Program-made: the position numbers and the translations under genes
In this document: positions 17,944-27,165 of the stretch, one piece after another
How positions within the stretch are numbered: the stretch's first letter is position 1
Layout: each line of letters opens with the position of its first letter
The notes under the pieces: model-generated
Told to the model about the DNA's origin: nothing
Database searches by the model: none
What the model saw: only the letters and a program-made list of their open reading frames with translations
Source: Flavobacterium psychrophilum
GTDB taxonomy: Bacteria > Bacteroidota > Bacteroidia > Flavobacteriales > Flavobacteriaceae
DNA: 34,334 bases
Reading direction: 5' to 3'
NCBI GenBank assembly: GCA_945861915.1
Contig: CAMAWK010000006.1
Location: 1 to 34,334 of the forward strand

Positions 17944-20061
17944 ATGAAAAAAATTGCACTCAGTCTGTTTTTGTTTTTTTTCACCTGCTTTATTTTTGCT
18001 CAAGAGACTACTGTTACCAGTGCTTCATTTTCATCTGAGCGATTTCCTATTTTTTCTAATTGTAACAATCTGCCGTCCACAGAACTTGAAAGTTGTTTTT
18101 ACAATCAGGTACAACGATTTGTTTTTGAAAATTTTGAAGTTCCCGAAAATTTAAAACAAACCAACTATAAAGGCGAAATAAAAGTCCTTTTTGAAGTGGA
18201 TGTGAATGGGGTTTTTAAAGTAATTTATGTCAGTTCCGAAGAAGAATCCTTGATACAAGAAGTTAAAAACACATTTAGTAAATTTCCAACTATACAACCT
18301 TCTACTTATAACGGAAATTCAATTTACTCAAGATACAATACCATTATTTCGATTCCGCTAAAAGATCCTCAAGAGATAAAATCGGATGCAGTTGCAACTG
18401 CTTTTGTTCATCCAACAAAGAAACCATCACTTACTGAGTTGGATGCTATTGTTTACAAGGAATTTAATAATCCTCAGTTTACAAGTCATTTAAACGTGCC
18501 ATTTTCGCATAGTTATTACGCACAATTCGACGATGCTTTGAATCAAGTAGGCAGCAACAATCACACAGGTTCAAAACCGTATACTTATGCTGAAGTCTCA
18601 AAATATTATGATCTTATAACTGAAAACGAAAAACTACAGAAAAAAACTTCGGGTTGGTTTACCAAAAAGTTGTGGAATGAAAGTTTAGTCGAAATTCAGG
18701 GCGATAATTATTGGTTTACGCTCAATCCAATTTTGGATATGCAAGGTGGAAAAGCAACTGGCAATAAAGAACTAAATACTTTTATAAACACACGTGGAAT
18801 CAATTTTAAGGGTGGTTTAGGGTCGAATATTAATTTTACAACCACCATTTTTGAAAGTCAGGGACGATTTGCCGATTACTTTAATCGTTATGCAGAATCC
18901 ATCAAACCAGACGGAGGGAATCCTGCTATTATTCCGGGTATGGGCATAGCTAAACCTTATAAAACTGGAGCCTTTGATTTTCCATTAGCCGAAGCTAATT
19001 TAACCTTTACAGCCAATCAATTTTTTGATTTACAGTTGGGTTATGGTCGAAATTTTATTGGAGATGGCTATCGCTCAATTTTGGTAAGTGACGGAGCAAG
19101 TCCGTATCCTTATTTTAAAATCAATACTAAATTTTGGAAAATAAAATATACCAATACTTACACTTGGCTAAAAGATGTTCGTCCAGATGTGTCACTTGAA
19201 AGAACCTATGCAAAGAAGTTTATTGCCAATCATTATTTAAGCTGGAATGTTTCTAATAAATTGAATCTAGGTTTTTTCGAATCGGTTATTTGGTCAGATA
19301 GCAACAATAGAGGTTTTGATATGAGTTTTGCCAATCCCATTATTTTTTACCGTTCAGTTGAGTTTTCGGCCTCTTCAAGAACAGGAAATGCCTTGTTAGG
19401 AATGACTGCTAAATACAAATGGAACAATCAAATTAACTTTTATGGACAGTTTTTGTTAGACGAATTTTCATTAAGCGATATACAAGCTGGAGAAAAGAGT
19501 TGGAAAAATAAATTTGGCTATCAGCTAGGAGTAAAATATTATAATGCCTTTAAAGTCGATAATTTACTTTTGCAATTAGAGTACAATCACGTTCGACCTT
19601 ATGTCTATTCGCACAGTGATGTTATTACAAATTATGCGCACAATAATCAAAGTTTAGGACACCAATGGGGTGCCAATTTCAAAGAGTTTATTGCGATTGC
19701 TCGTTATCATAAAGGTCGGTTTTTTGCTGATTTTAAATTGACTTCAGGCGTGAGAGGATTTGATTTTGCTGAATCGGGTGTAAAATCAAATTTTGGCGGT
19801 AATATTTTTCGCGATTACGAAAACGAACGTTTTGCCGATTCAAATGTAACTGTAGGACAAGGAAATAAAACTACAATTTTAATCACTGATTTACAAGCAG
19901 GATACTTAATCAATCCAGCTACTAATTTAAAACTCTTTGGAAGTTTTATTTACAGAAATTTCGACCCTTCACAAAATACTTTATCTACCTTTAAAGAAAA
20001 CACCACTTGGTTTTCAATAGGCATTCGCTCAGATGTCTTTAATTGGTATTTTGATTTTTAA
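17944..20061 (+). CDS. remB: RemB-like gliding motility protein (Wzi-like outer-membrane barrel)
   Basis: The 705-residue protein has a signal peptide (MKKIALSLFLFFFTCFIFAQ). Residues about 35-140 resemble the TonB C-terminal fold (ESCFYNQVQRFVFENF, YKGEIKVLFEVDVNGVFKVI). From about residue 160 it is a beta-rich barrel containing LGYGRNFIGDGYRSILVSDG (about 366-385), the pattern typical of Wzi-type capsule assembly barrels. It ends in an aromatic strand (FNWYFDF). In F. johnsoniae the gliding gene remB lies a few genes downstream of sprA with gcvH and a vanZ gene between (recalled, not checked), and length and context agree. Function inferred: an outer-membrane component of gliding, or surface polysaccharide attachment. 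The gene symbol is probable, not proven. Confidence 0.75.
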   Translation: MKKIALSLFLFFFTCFIFAQETTVTSASFSSERFPIFSNCNNLPSTELESCFYNQVQRFVFENFEVPENLKQTNYKGEIKVLFEVDVNGVFKVIYVSSEEESLIQEVKNTFSKFPTIQPSTYNGNSIYSRYNTIISIPLKDPQEIKSDAVATAFVHPTKKPSLTELDAIVYKEFNNPQFTSHLNVPFSHSYYAQFDDALNQVGSNNHTGSKPYTYAEVSKYYDLITENEKLQKKTSGWFTKKLWNESLVEIQGDNYWFTLNPILDMQGGKATGNKELNTFINTRGINFKGGLGSNINFTTTIFESQGRFADYFNRYAESIKPDGGNPAIIPGMGIAKPYKTGAFDFPLAEANLTFTANQFFDLQLGYGRNFIGDGYRSILVSDGASPYPYFKINTKFWKIKYTNTYTWLKDVRPDVSLERTYAKKFIANHYLSWNVSNKLNLGFFESVIWSDSNNRGFDMSFANPIIFYRSVEFSASSRTGNALLGMTAKYKWNNQINFYGQFLLDEFSLSDIQAGEKSWKNKFGYQLGVKYYNAFKVDNLLLQLEYNHVRPYVYSHSDVITNYAHNNQSLGHQWGANFKEFIAIARYHKGRFFADFKLTSGVRGFDFAESGVKSNFGGNIFRDYENERFADSNVTVGQGNKTTILITDLQAGYLINPATNLKLFGSFIYRNFDPSQNTLSTFKENTTWFSIGIRSDVFNWYFDF

Positions 20062-20150
20062 TTGAATTCTTTTGAAATTTTTTTAAAGATATTGAGAAAT
20101 TATAATTTTGGTTTAAAAGAACCAACAATCCTTAAATTAGTTATAAATAT

Positions 20151-20185
20151 AAACACCTCAATACAAGAAATGTATTGAGGTGTTT
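20151..20185. terminator. Strong bidirectional terminator between remB-like gene and hppA
   Basis: A perfect 15-bp stem AAACACCTCAATACA / TGTATTGAGGTGTTT (20151-20165 and 20171-20185) with a 5-nt loop lies between convergent genes. The stem ends are A/T-rich on both strands, so it can serve both. Confidence 0.85.
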
Positions 20186-20204
20186 ACTATGAATAAAGTT
20201 GTTT

Positions 20205-22631
20205 TTACTTCAGAGAGTCTACTTTTGTTTCAGTAGTTTCTTTTTTAGCACAACAGTCTTTTTCGTCTTCGATAAATTTTCCATTGGCATCATAATGTGA
20301 TAAACACATTTCTTTTTGCTCTGGAGTACAACCATTTTCGTCACACATTTTGGCACATTCGTCTTTGGTCATTTCAGCGCATTTGCTCATATCACAATTT
20401 CCAATCATGTTTGCTGTACATTCCATTTGAGCTGGTTTTGCACAAGTTTCATGAGTGCCATTTCCTAAAATAGGAGCAATCACCAGACCAATTAAACAAG
20501 TTAATTTGATTAAGATATTCATCGATGGACCAGAAGTGTCTTTAAACGGATCTCCAACTGTATCTCCTGTTACAGCCGCTTTGTGTGCATCTGAACCTTT
20601 ATAAGTCATTTCTCCATTAATCATAACACCAGCTTCAAATGATTTTTTAGCATTATCCCAAGCACCACCAGCATTGTTTTGGAAAACTGCCCAAAGAACA
20701 CCAGAAACAGTTACACCCGCCATATAACCACCTAACATTTCGGCAATTAATTGGTTGTTATCTCCATAAACTAATTTTCCTAAAAGCACAATCGCGATTG
20801 GGAAACCAATAGTCATCACCCCTGGTAACATCATTTCACGTAAAGCAGCTTTAGTTGAAATCTCTACACATTTTCCGTATTCTGGTTTACCAGTTCCTTC
20901 CATAATACCAGGAATTTCTTTGAACTGACGACGCACTTCGTATACCATATCCATAGCTGCTTTTCCAACAGAATTCATTGCCAAAGCAGAGAAAACTACA
21001 GGAATCATTCCACCTACAAACAACATCGCTAATACAGGCGCTTTGAAGATATTGATACCGTCAATTCCAGTAAAAGTTACATAAGCCGCAAATAAAGCCA
21101 ACGATGTTAAAGCAGCAGAAGCAATGGCAAAACCTTTTCCTGTTGCAGCCGTTGTATTTCCAACAGAATCCAAAATATCGGTTCTTGTTCTAACTTCTTT
21201 TGGTAATTCACTCATTTCAGCAATTCCACCTGCGTTATCAGAAATGGGTCCGAAAGCATCGATAGCTAATTGCATAGCAGTGGTTGCCATCATTGCAGAA
21301 GCAGCCAAAGCCACTCCGTAGAAACCAGCTAAAGCATAAGTTGACCAAATAGCTGCTGCAAATAAAATTACAGTTGGAAAAGTAGAAATCATTCCAGTTG
21401 CTAAACCAGCGATTACATTGGTTCCAGCTCCAGTTGACGATTTTTGAACGATTGCTAAAACGGGTTTTGTACCCAATCCTGTGTAATATTCAGTTACTGA
21501 TGAAATAGCACCACCTACAAATAATCCGATTAAAGAAGCATAGAAAACACGCATGGATGAAATGTCTTGTAATCCTTCGCCAAAGAAAGTCATTTGCATA
21601 GTTTCAGGCAACATCAAATCTATTAAGAAGAAACAAGCAACAGCTGTTAAAACTATAGAAACCCAGTTTCCAATATTTAATGCTTTTTGAACTTGTGCTT
21701 CTTTGGCATCGTCACTCGATATTTTTACCAATAATGTTCCAATGATAGAGAATAAAATTCCGAAACCTGCAATTGCCATTGGCAATAAAATAGGGCCAAT
21801 TCCACCGAAAGCATCTTGAATACTTCCGCCCATATCTTTAATCACATAATTTCCTAATACCATCGCTGCCAAAACAGTTGCTACATACGAACCAAATAAA
21901 TCAGCTCCCATTCCAGCAACGTCACCTACGTTATCACCTACGTTGTCAGCAATAGTTGCAGGGTTTCTTGGGTCATCCTCAGGAATACCCGCTTCTACTT
22001 TACCTACTAAATCAGCTCCTACATCGGCAGCTTTCGTATAAATTCCACCACCTACACGAGCAAACAAAGCGATAGATTCAGCTCCCAATGAAAAACCAGC
22101 TAAAGTTTCTAAAACGATAGTCATATCTTCGGTAGAAGTCCAAACACCATCCATAAAATAATTAAAGAAAACGATAAAGAATGCAGTTAAACCTAAAACG
22201 GCTAAACCTGCAACGCCTAATCCCATTACGGTTCCACCACCAAATGACACTTTCAAAGCTTGTGGCAAACTTGTACGAGCGGCTTGTGTAGTTCTTACAT
22301 TGGTTTTAGTTGCGATTTTCATTCCCATATTTCCTGCCAAAGCAGAAAAGAAAGCTCCGAAAATAAAAGCGACTACTATTAATATATCAGTTTTTACACC
22401 AGGAATAAATGTAATTCCTGCTAAAACAATACTTGCCAAAACAACAAAAATGGCTAATAATCGGTATTCTGCTTTTAAGAAAGCCAATGCTCCTTCGTAA
22501 ATGTAATCTGAAATCTCTTTCATCTTGCCATCTCCAGAATCTTGTTTTAATACCCAACTTCTTTTGATTGCCATAAAAAGCAATCCTATTAATGCCATAA
22601 CTATTGGCACATAAATCATCATTGATTCCAT
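20205..22631 (-). CDS. hppA: K+-dependent, Na+-translocating membrane pyrophosphatase with Cys-rich tail
   Basis: The 808-residue polytopic protein couples pyrophosphate hydrolysis to ion pumping across the inner membrane. The substrate-binding core shows [18 protein letters not shown] then [10 protein letters not shown] (residues about 214-240) and [16 protein letters not shown] (458-473). The [10 protein letters not shown] motif (491-500) has Ala495 and Gly498 where K+-independent H+-pumps have Lys and Thr. This places it in the K+-dependent class, most members of which pump Na+. After the last membrane helix an 85-residue hydrophilic tail (about 724-808) holds ten Cys residues and many charges. 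The family has 16 helices with both ends outside, so the tail would be periplasmic. It lies next to soluble ppa but has its own promoter, overlapping the ppa terminator. Confidence 0.95.
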   Translation of the reverse strand: MESMMIYVPIVMALIGLLFMAIKRSWVLKQDSGDGKMKEISDYIYEGALAFLKAEYRLLAIFVVLASIVLAGITFIPGVKTDILIVVAFIFGAFFSALAGNMGMKIATKTNVRTTQAARTSLPQALKVSFGGGTVMGLGVAGLAVLGLTAFFIVFFNYFMDGVWTSTEDMTIVLETLAGFSLGAESIALFARVGGGIYTKAADVGADLVGKVEAGIPEDDPRNPATIADNVGDNVGDVAGMGADLFGSYVATVLAAMVLGNYVIKDMGGSIQDAFGGIGPILLPMAIAGFGILFSIIGTLLVKISSDDAKEAQVQKALNIGNWVSIVLTAVACFFLIDLMLPETMQMTFFGEGLQDISSMRVFYASLIGLFVGGAISSVTEYYTGLGTKPVLAIVQKSSTGAGTNVIAGLATGMISTFPTVILFAAAIWSTYALAGFYGVALAASAMMATTAMQLAIDAFGPISDNAGGIAEMSELPKEVRTRTDILDSVGNTTAATGKGFAIASAALTSLALFAAYVTFTGIDGINIFKAPVLAMLFVGGMIPVVFSALAMNSVGKAAMDMVYEVRRQFKEIPGIMEGTGKPEYGKCVEISTKAALREMMLPGVMTIGFPIAIVLLGKLVYGDNNQLIAEMLGGYMAGVTVSGVLWAVFQNNAGGAWDNAKKSFEAGVMINGEMTYKGSDAHKAAVTGDTVGDPFKDTSGPSMNILIKLTCLIGLVIAPILGNGTHETCAKPAQMECTANMIGNCDMSKCAEMTKDECAKMCDENGCTPEQKEMCLSHYDANGKFIEDEKDCCAKKETTETKVDSLK

Positions 22632-22665
22632 AAATTTAATTTTTGGTTAAAAATTTTATTGGGGG

Positions 22666-22694
22666 CAAATTTATACAAAAAAAGCAATATTCAA
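22666..22694 (-). promoter_or_regulatory. hppA promoter (overlaps ppa terminator)
   Basis: On the minus strand TTG (22692-22694), an 18-nt spacer and TAAATTTG (22666-22673) fit the -33/-7 consensus exactly. The start site would be near 22660, about 30 bp before the hppA ATG. The -33 end lies inside the ppa terminator hairpin. Confidence 0.6.
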
Positions 22695-22717
22695 CGGAAT
22701 GAATATTGCTTTTTTTT
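22677..22717 (-). terminator. Terminator of ppa
   Basis: A 10-bp stem GCAATATTCA / TGAATATTGC (22684-22693 and 22700-22709) with a 6-nt loop is flanked by seven A on the left and eight T on the right, so read on the minus strand it ends in a T run. It starts 16 bp after the ppa stop codon. Confidence 0.88.
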
Positions 22718-22732
22718 CAAAAATTAAGAAAT

Positions 22733-23266
22733 TTATTGCGATATGCTAAATAATCCTTTGGGTTTATTTTCAATTGCATTAAAACGATCCGTACATTCTT
22801 TAATAATAGCAAAAGCTTCATGAATATCACCCCAACCTTCTACATCCACTACTTTATTCTCTAAATCTTTATAGACTTGGAAAAAATGTTCAATTTCTTT
22901 TAATAAATGCGGATTAATATCGGATAGATTTTCTAAGGAATTCCATATAGGATCTGAAACGGGAACGCAAATTATTTTTTCGTCAGGCCCTTTATCGTCA
23001 GCCATGTGAAAAACACCGATTGGTTTTACTTCCATCACACAGCCCGGAAAAGTGGGTTCGTTTATCAAAACCAAAACATCTAGCGGATCGCCATCTAAAG
23101 CTAGTGTTTCGGGGAAAAATCCGTAATCTGCTGGATACATCATCGAGGAGAACAACATTCTGTCGAATCGGATTCTTTTAATTTCGAAGTCGTATTCGTA
23201 TTTGTTTCTGCTTCCACGAGGAATTTCGATTAAAACATCGAAAGTTTTTATTTTGTCTGCTGCCAT
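22733..23266 (-). CDS. ppa: Soluble family I inorganic pyrophosphatase
   Basis: The 177-residue cytoplasmic enzyme hydrolyses pyrophosphate to two phosphates and pulls biosynthetic reactions forward. Key family I features are present: the N-terminal IEIPRGSRNKYEYD (substrate-binding Lys and Glu), YPADYGFFPET, the signature DGDPLDVLVL with metal-binding Asp residues, and a later DIKGPDEK-like element, here DDKGPDEKI. Length is normal for the bacterial hexameric type. It has a good promoter upstream and its own terminator downstream. The adjacent gene encodes the ion-pumping pyrophosphatase, so soluble and energy-conserving routes for the same substrate are neighbours but can be separately controlled. 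Confidence 0.97.
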   Translation of the reverse strand: MAADKIKTFDVLIEIPRGSRNKYEYDFEIKRIRFDRMLFSSMMYPADYGFFPETLALDGDPLDVLVLINEPTFPGCVMEVKPIGVFHMADDKGPDEKIICVPVSDPIWNSLENLSDINPHLLKEIEHFFQVYKDLENKVVDVEGWGDIHEAFAIIKECTDRFNAIENKPKGLFSISQ

Positions 23267-23288
23267 TTTTTTTAAATTTTTATGAATG

Positions 23289-23318
23289 CAAACTTAGATA
23301 AAGTATCTCTTTAATCAA
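23289..23318 (-). promoter_or_regulatory. ppa promoter
   Basis: On the minus strand TTG (23316-23318), a 19-nt spacer and TAAGTTTG (23289-23296) match the Bacteroidota consensus exactly, 22 bp before the ppa start codon. A second TTG four bases further upstream gives a 23-nt spacer. Confidence 0.65.
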
Positions 23319-23388
23319 TCAAAAAGTAAGTTTTTCGACTACTAGGTTTTCGGAATTATTGAAAAAAAAATGATTTTTTAACGTTTTG

Positions 23389-25866
23389 CTAAAAATAGAA
23401 TCCAAAAGAACCTTTGACAGTAAAATTTGGGGTTTCGGGTACGTTTCGATAATTTCCTCTCCAACTAAAATCGATTCGTAAAACTTTAAAAATATTCCCA
23501 ATTCCAGCACTGTATTCCCAATAAGGAGTTTCGGGTGCTTTGTAAATCAAACCCGAAGCATTGATGTTTTTATTGTCATCCGAGATGGTGCCATAAACAC
23601 CTCTTACGGCTATAATTTCTCGCCAATTTAATTTTTTCATAAACGGAATTCTCGAAAAAAGGCGTCCATTAAAATTATGATTCCATTGAAAAGTAGCATA
23701 TTGATCGGTAACAAATTCATAAAAATTAAGATTACTAAAGGTGTTGTCAATTGTGAAATAGGTTTGATTCCCAGGAATGATACTTAACAAACCTAATGGA
23801 ATAGTGCCGAAAGTTTTACCAATTTCAACTATCAAATTAGTTCGCCCCAAAGGACCAATAATTATGGGTTGTTTGTAAAAAAGTTGTATTTTATCATAAT
23901 CAAAGTCACTTTTCAAAAGTCCTTTAAATCCGTGACTGTAATTAGCAAAAATTCGGCTATACGGACTGTCAGCAAAATCTCGTTCGACACCGTAACCAAT
24001 TGCTTTTCGGTTGGGTGTGAATTCTATTTGCAAATTCACTTCAGACTGGCTTACATTGCTTTTTGTTAGTATATTTAGCGCATCTGTATAATAATCTAAA
24101 TTGAAACTTGGTGATGCTGATACCAATGTTCGATAGGAGAATCCGGTTTGAAACGTCAAATTCTTTACAGGTTCTATCTCGAAAGATACATTGCTTAAAT
24201 TTATATTGGTCAATTTGCCGTTACTTCCTGTTGTAAAAAGTGCCGACGAAGCGTAACTTCTACCTAAAACATCATTGGTTGAGGTTAAACTCGCTCCTAT
24301 TTGTTCAACATCTTTTCGGTTGCCTCCAGATATGATAATTCTATTGGCTTTGTCAATCATCCACTTGCCCGAAAGACCATATTTAAATTTTTGATCGTCT
24401 AAACCGTAAGCAGTGTAGCCTTGTAATCGCCATCTGTCGTTGGGTCCAAAAAAGGTTCTGCCGCCAACTCTTATTCTAATTCCTTCAACTTCATTGGTTC
24501 CGAAAGTCGAGAAAATAGGACCAAAATCAAAATGGCCAAACTGAACATAGCCGCTTCCCAGTATAGAAACCAAATTGTATAAATTTTTAAATTTTTTGAC
24601 TGTTTTTAAAGTATCGAGCATTTTATAGACGCCTAGTTCGTCTTTACTCAAATTTTCAAATCGGTTCTCGCTCCAATAGTCATCCGATTTTTTATAAATT
24701 TCATCATCATTATAATTGACTTCTTCTTTGTAAAAAGCCAGAGGTTTATCTATGTTAAATTGATGATTTTGAAAGAAAGTTGTTCTTTTTCCATAGACTC
24801 CTTTTGATTTTTCTTTTTTATTCAAGGCAAAATCAGACATCAAATAATCTTTGGTTAACAAAAAAACAGAGTCGTTCATCACTTCAAATTCTTGTTCGAT
24901 ATAGATGTCTTTTACCCAGTTAATATTGGCACTTTTGGTAACTGCCATATTTATTTTTTTGATAGCAAATGTGGTATCATTCACCCAAAAATCGCCTTTA
25001 AATGTTAGCTCGTTTTTACGTCTTGGATAAAATAATATGTTATAACACCATTTTTTGTCTATGAAGGAACTGTCTCTCAAAATATAATTGTAAACATCAA
25101 TACCAGTTTTTGATAATGGACTGGTAAAACTCTTGTCAAAAAAATTAAGATGGTTTTCGTAAATGTTATAATCTGAATATAAATCTTTTACGAAAGACAA
25201 AATTTGTTGGTTATCTCCAAATCCAGAATTCTTATTTGCTTTTAATTTTTCTTTTACTTTTTTAGCTTTATTGTCTCCGTAAACATCCGATAATGATTCG
25301 TTTATGAAAATGGGCAAATAGGTTTTTCCAGTTACTTTTGACGTATCTACTTGTTTGAAAATGAATTCCATTCCTTTGAAAATTCTGTTTTTCATAAAGG
25401 CGCTGTCAATGGTATTCATATCAAATTCTACTTTTTCATATTTTTCCATTTGATATTGGTCAAACAAATTCAGTCCGTTTTTGCGTTTTCGTTCCCATAT
25501 TTTCCGAAGAATTTCTAGCGCAGGATTATTTTTTTTAGATGTTTTTCCTGTAAAAATAACCACTTCTTTTAGGTTTTGAACTTCATTTAATTGAATCACA
25601 AAATCATAATTTACTGATTTCTCCAAAGTAATTTCCCTTTCTGAATAACCTATTGAAGCTACAATTAGTTCGGTGTAATTTTTAGTCGATTCCAAATAAA
25701 AATGACCGTCTTCATTGGCTACCACTCCTTCATTTGAACCTTTGAAAACCACATTAGCAAACGGAATGGGTTGTTTCGCTTTATCGACGATAGTGCCGCT
25801 TACTTTGGTTTGTGCTCCTATGGAAGTTGCAATAAATAGGAATATAATTAGTATTTTAGTTCTCAT
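23389..25866 (-). CDS. DUF5686 / carboxypeptidase-regulatory-like domain outer-membrane protein
   Basis: The 825-residue protein has a signal peptide (MRTKILIIFLFIATSIGAQ). A carboxypeptidase-regulatory-like Ig fold covers residues about 20-105 (VSGTIVDKAKQPIPFANVVFKG, HFYLEST). A long region follows with features of the DUF5686 family common in Bacteroidota (RKIWERKRKNGLN, DVYNYILRDSSFIDKKWCYNILFYPRR, FWVNDTTFAIKKI). The second half is beta-strand rich and ends in an aromatic strand (FTVKGSFGFYF), so an outer-membrane barrel is likely. No biochemical function is known to me for this family. It has its own promoter and is not obviously in an operon with pdhB or ppa. Confidence 0.85.
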   Translation of the reverse strand: MRTKILIIFLFIATSIGAQTKVSGTIVDKAKQPIPFANVVFKGSNEGVVANEDGHFYLESTKNYTELIVASIGYSEREITLEKSVNYDFVIQLNEVQNLKEVVIFTGKTSKKNNPALEILRKIWERKRKNGLNLFDQYQMEKYEKVEFDMNTIDSAFMKNRIFKGMEFIFKQVDTSKVTGKTYLPIFINESLSDVYGDNKAKKVKEKLKANKNSGFGDNQQILSFVKDLYSDYNIYENHLNFFDKSFTSPLSKTGIDVYNYILRDSSFIDKKWCYNILFYPRRKNELTFKGDFWVNDTTFAIKKINMAVTKSANINWVKDIYIEQEFEVMNDSVFLLTKDYLMSDFALNKKEKSKGVYGKRTTFFQNHQFNIDKPLAFYKEEVNYNDDEIYKKSDDYWSENRFENLSKDELGVYKMLDTLKTVKKFKNLYNLVSILGSGYVQFGHFDFGPIFSTFGTNEVEGIRIRVGGRTFFGPNDRWRLQGYTAYGLDDQKFKYGLSGKWMIDKANRIIISGGNRKDVEQIGASLTSTNDVLGRSYASSALFTTGSNGKLTNINLSNVSFEIEPVKNLTFQTGFSYRTLVSASPSFNLDYYTDALNILTKSNVSQSEVNLQIEFTPNRKAIGYGVERDFADSPYSRIFANYSHGFKGLLKSDFDYDKIQLFYKQPIIIGPLGRTNLIVEIGKTFGTIPLGLLSIIPGNQTYFTIDNTFSNLNFYEFVTDQYATFQWNHNFNGRLFSRIPFMKKLNWREIIAVRGVYGTISDDNKNINASGLIYKAPETPYWEYSAGIGNIFKVLRIDFSWRGNYRNVPETPNFTVKGSFGFYF

Positions 25867-25874
25867 ACAGTTTT

Positions 25875-25910
25875 AAAAAAAAACTTCATCAAGAAGTTAT
25901 GATGAAGTTT
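25875..25910 (-). terminator. Terminator of pdhB
   Basis: A perfect 10-bp stem AAACTTCATC / GATGAAGTTT (25881-25890 and 25901-25910) with a 10-nt loop has an A run at 25875-25883, so it ends in T residues on the minus strand. It lies 60 bp after the pdhB stop. Confidence 0.75.
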
Positions 25911-25942
25911 CAAATATAATTGAATTAAGTTTCACAAGGCAA
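25911..25942 (-). promoter_or_regulatory. Promoter of the DUF5686 gene (abuts pdhB terminator)
   Basis: On the minus strand TTG (25940-25942), a 21-nt spacer and TATATTTG (25911-25918) fit the consensus. The start site would fall near 25905, inside the 5' arm of the pdhB terminator hairpin, so the new transcript would lack a complete stem. Confidence 0.55.
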
Positions 25943-25970
25943 CCTACAGTTGCTATTTAACAATAGATTA

Positions 25971-26951
25971 TTATTTTTTATACAATACTTTTTTGACAGC
26001 TTTTACAACATCGGCTGCCTCTGGTAACCATTCTTTTAAAAGAACTGGCGAATAAGGTGCAGGTGTATCAGCCGTTGTGATTCTTTGAATCGGTGCATCC
26101 AAAAAGTCGAAAGCACGCTCTTGAACCATATAGGTTATTTCAGAAGAAACGCTAGCAAAAGGCCAGGCCTCCTCAAGAATTACTAATCGGTTCGTTTTTC
26201 TAACAGAAGTCAAAATAGTCTCATTATCCATCGGACGCACCGTTCTTAAATCGATAATTTCACATGAAATACCTTCTTTAGCTAATTCATCAGCAGCAAT
26301 AAAAGCCTCTTTAATTATTTTTCCAAAAGACACAATGGTTACATCAGTACCTTCACGTTTTACATCTGCCAAACCAATCGGAATGGTATATTCTCCATCT
26401 GGAACTTCGCCTTTGTCTCCATACATTTGCTCTGATTCCATAAAAATAACGGGATCATTATCACGAATAGCCGATTTCAAAAGTCCTTTTGCATCATACA
26501 CATTTGATGGCACAACTACTTTTAGTCCTGGAGTATTGGCAAACCAATTTTCTAAGGCTTGAGAGTGTGTTGCTCCTAATTGTCCTGCAGAAGCCGTTGG
26601 TCCACGAAAAACAATTGGCACATTGAATTGACCACCTGTCATTTGACGTACTTTGGCAGCATTATTTATAATTTGATCTATCCCAACCAAACAGAAGTTA
26701 AATGTCATGTATTCTACAATAGGACGACAACCATTCATAGCCGAACCTACTGCAATTCCTGTAAAACCAAGTTCAGCAATCGGAGTGTCAATGACTCTTT
26801 TTTCGCCAAATTCAGCCAACATTCCTTTGGATGCTTTATAAGCTCCGTTATATTCAGCTACTTCTTCTCCCATTAAGTAAATCGACTCGTCACGGCGCAT
26901 TTCTTCACTCATTGCTTCACAAATAGCCTCTCTAAATTGTATCGTTCTCAT
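25971..26951 (-). CDS. pdhB: Pyruvate dehydrogenase complex E1 component, beta subunit
   Basis: The 326-residue protein matches the beta subunit of the alpha2-beta2 thiamine-diphosphate E1 enzymes. Visible features are MRTIQFREAICEAMSEEM at the start, the catalytic region LMGEEVAEYNGAYK (residues about 27-39), DTPIAELGFTGIAVG, FRGPTASAGQLGATHSQ, a dimer and cofactor region, and the C-terminal transketolase domain (CEIIDLRTVRPMD, TADTPAPYSPVLL). The pyruvate-type assignment, instead of branched-chain 2-oxoacid, rests on overall similarity to Bacteroidota PdhB and is fairly safe. The alpha subunit and E2 genes are not in the window, so the complex is encoded at split loci. Its product acetyl-CoA feeds the TCA cycle in the cytoplasm. 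Confidence 0.93.
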   Translation of the reverse strand: MRTIQFREAICEAMSEEMRRDESIYLMGEEVAEYNGAYKASKGMLAEFGEKRVIDTPIAELGFTGIAVGSAMNGCRPIVEYMTFNFCLVGIDQIINNAAKVRQMTGGQFNVPIVFRGPTASAGQLGATHSQALENWFANTPGLKVVVPSNVYDAKGLLKSAIRDNDPVIFMESEQMYGDKGEVPDGEYTIPIGLADVKREGTDVTIVSFGKIIKEAFIAADELAKEGISCEIIDLRTVRPMDNETILTSVRKTNRLVILEEAWPFASVSSEITYMVQERAFDFLDAPIQRITTADTPAPYSPVLLKEWLPEAADVVKAVKKVLYKK

Positions 26952-26982
26952 AATATATAATGTATGTGTAATTTTAGAAACG

Positions 26983-27010
26983 CAAAAATAAATATTTTAA
27001 ACCACTTCAA
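26983..27010 (-). promoter_or_regulatory. pdhB promoter
   Basis: On the minus strand TTG (27008-27010), a 17-nt spacer and TATTTTTG (26983-26990) fit the consensus, 31 bp before the pdhB start codon. Confidence 0.5.
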
Positions 27011-27165
27011 AGCATAAAAACCTTTAAATAATTATTGCTCATTTTAATGATGAGCCTCTTTTGTAATTAATTTTGTTTAAAGATTTTCAGCCCAACTTTC
27101 TTTATCAATTTACTTTATCAAGTTAGGTTTCCTAAGAATAGCCTTTAAAATGAAAGTTTTTTCAA

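Noticed and set aside
26580..26876. Plus-strand open frame inside pdhB
   Set aside because: Fully antisense to a conserved enzyme gene, with composition of an antisense shadow (runs of Ser, Asn, Tyr, His).
27037..27055. GCTCAT/ATGAGC hairpin in the pdhB-etfB gap
   Set aside because: The stem has only 6 bp with a 7-nt loop and a broken T tail. There is no gene upstream on this strand for it to terminate.
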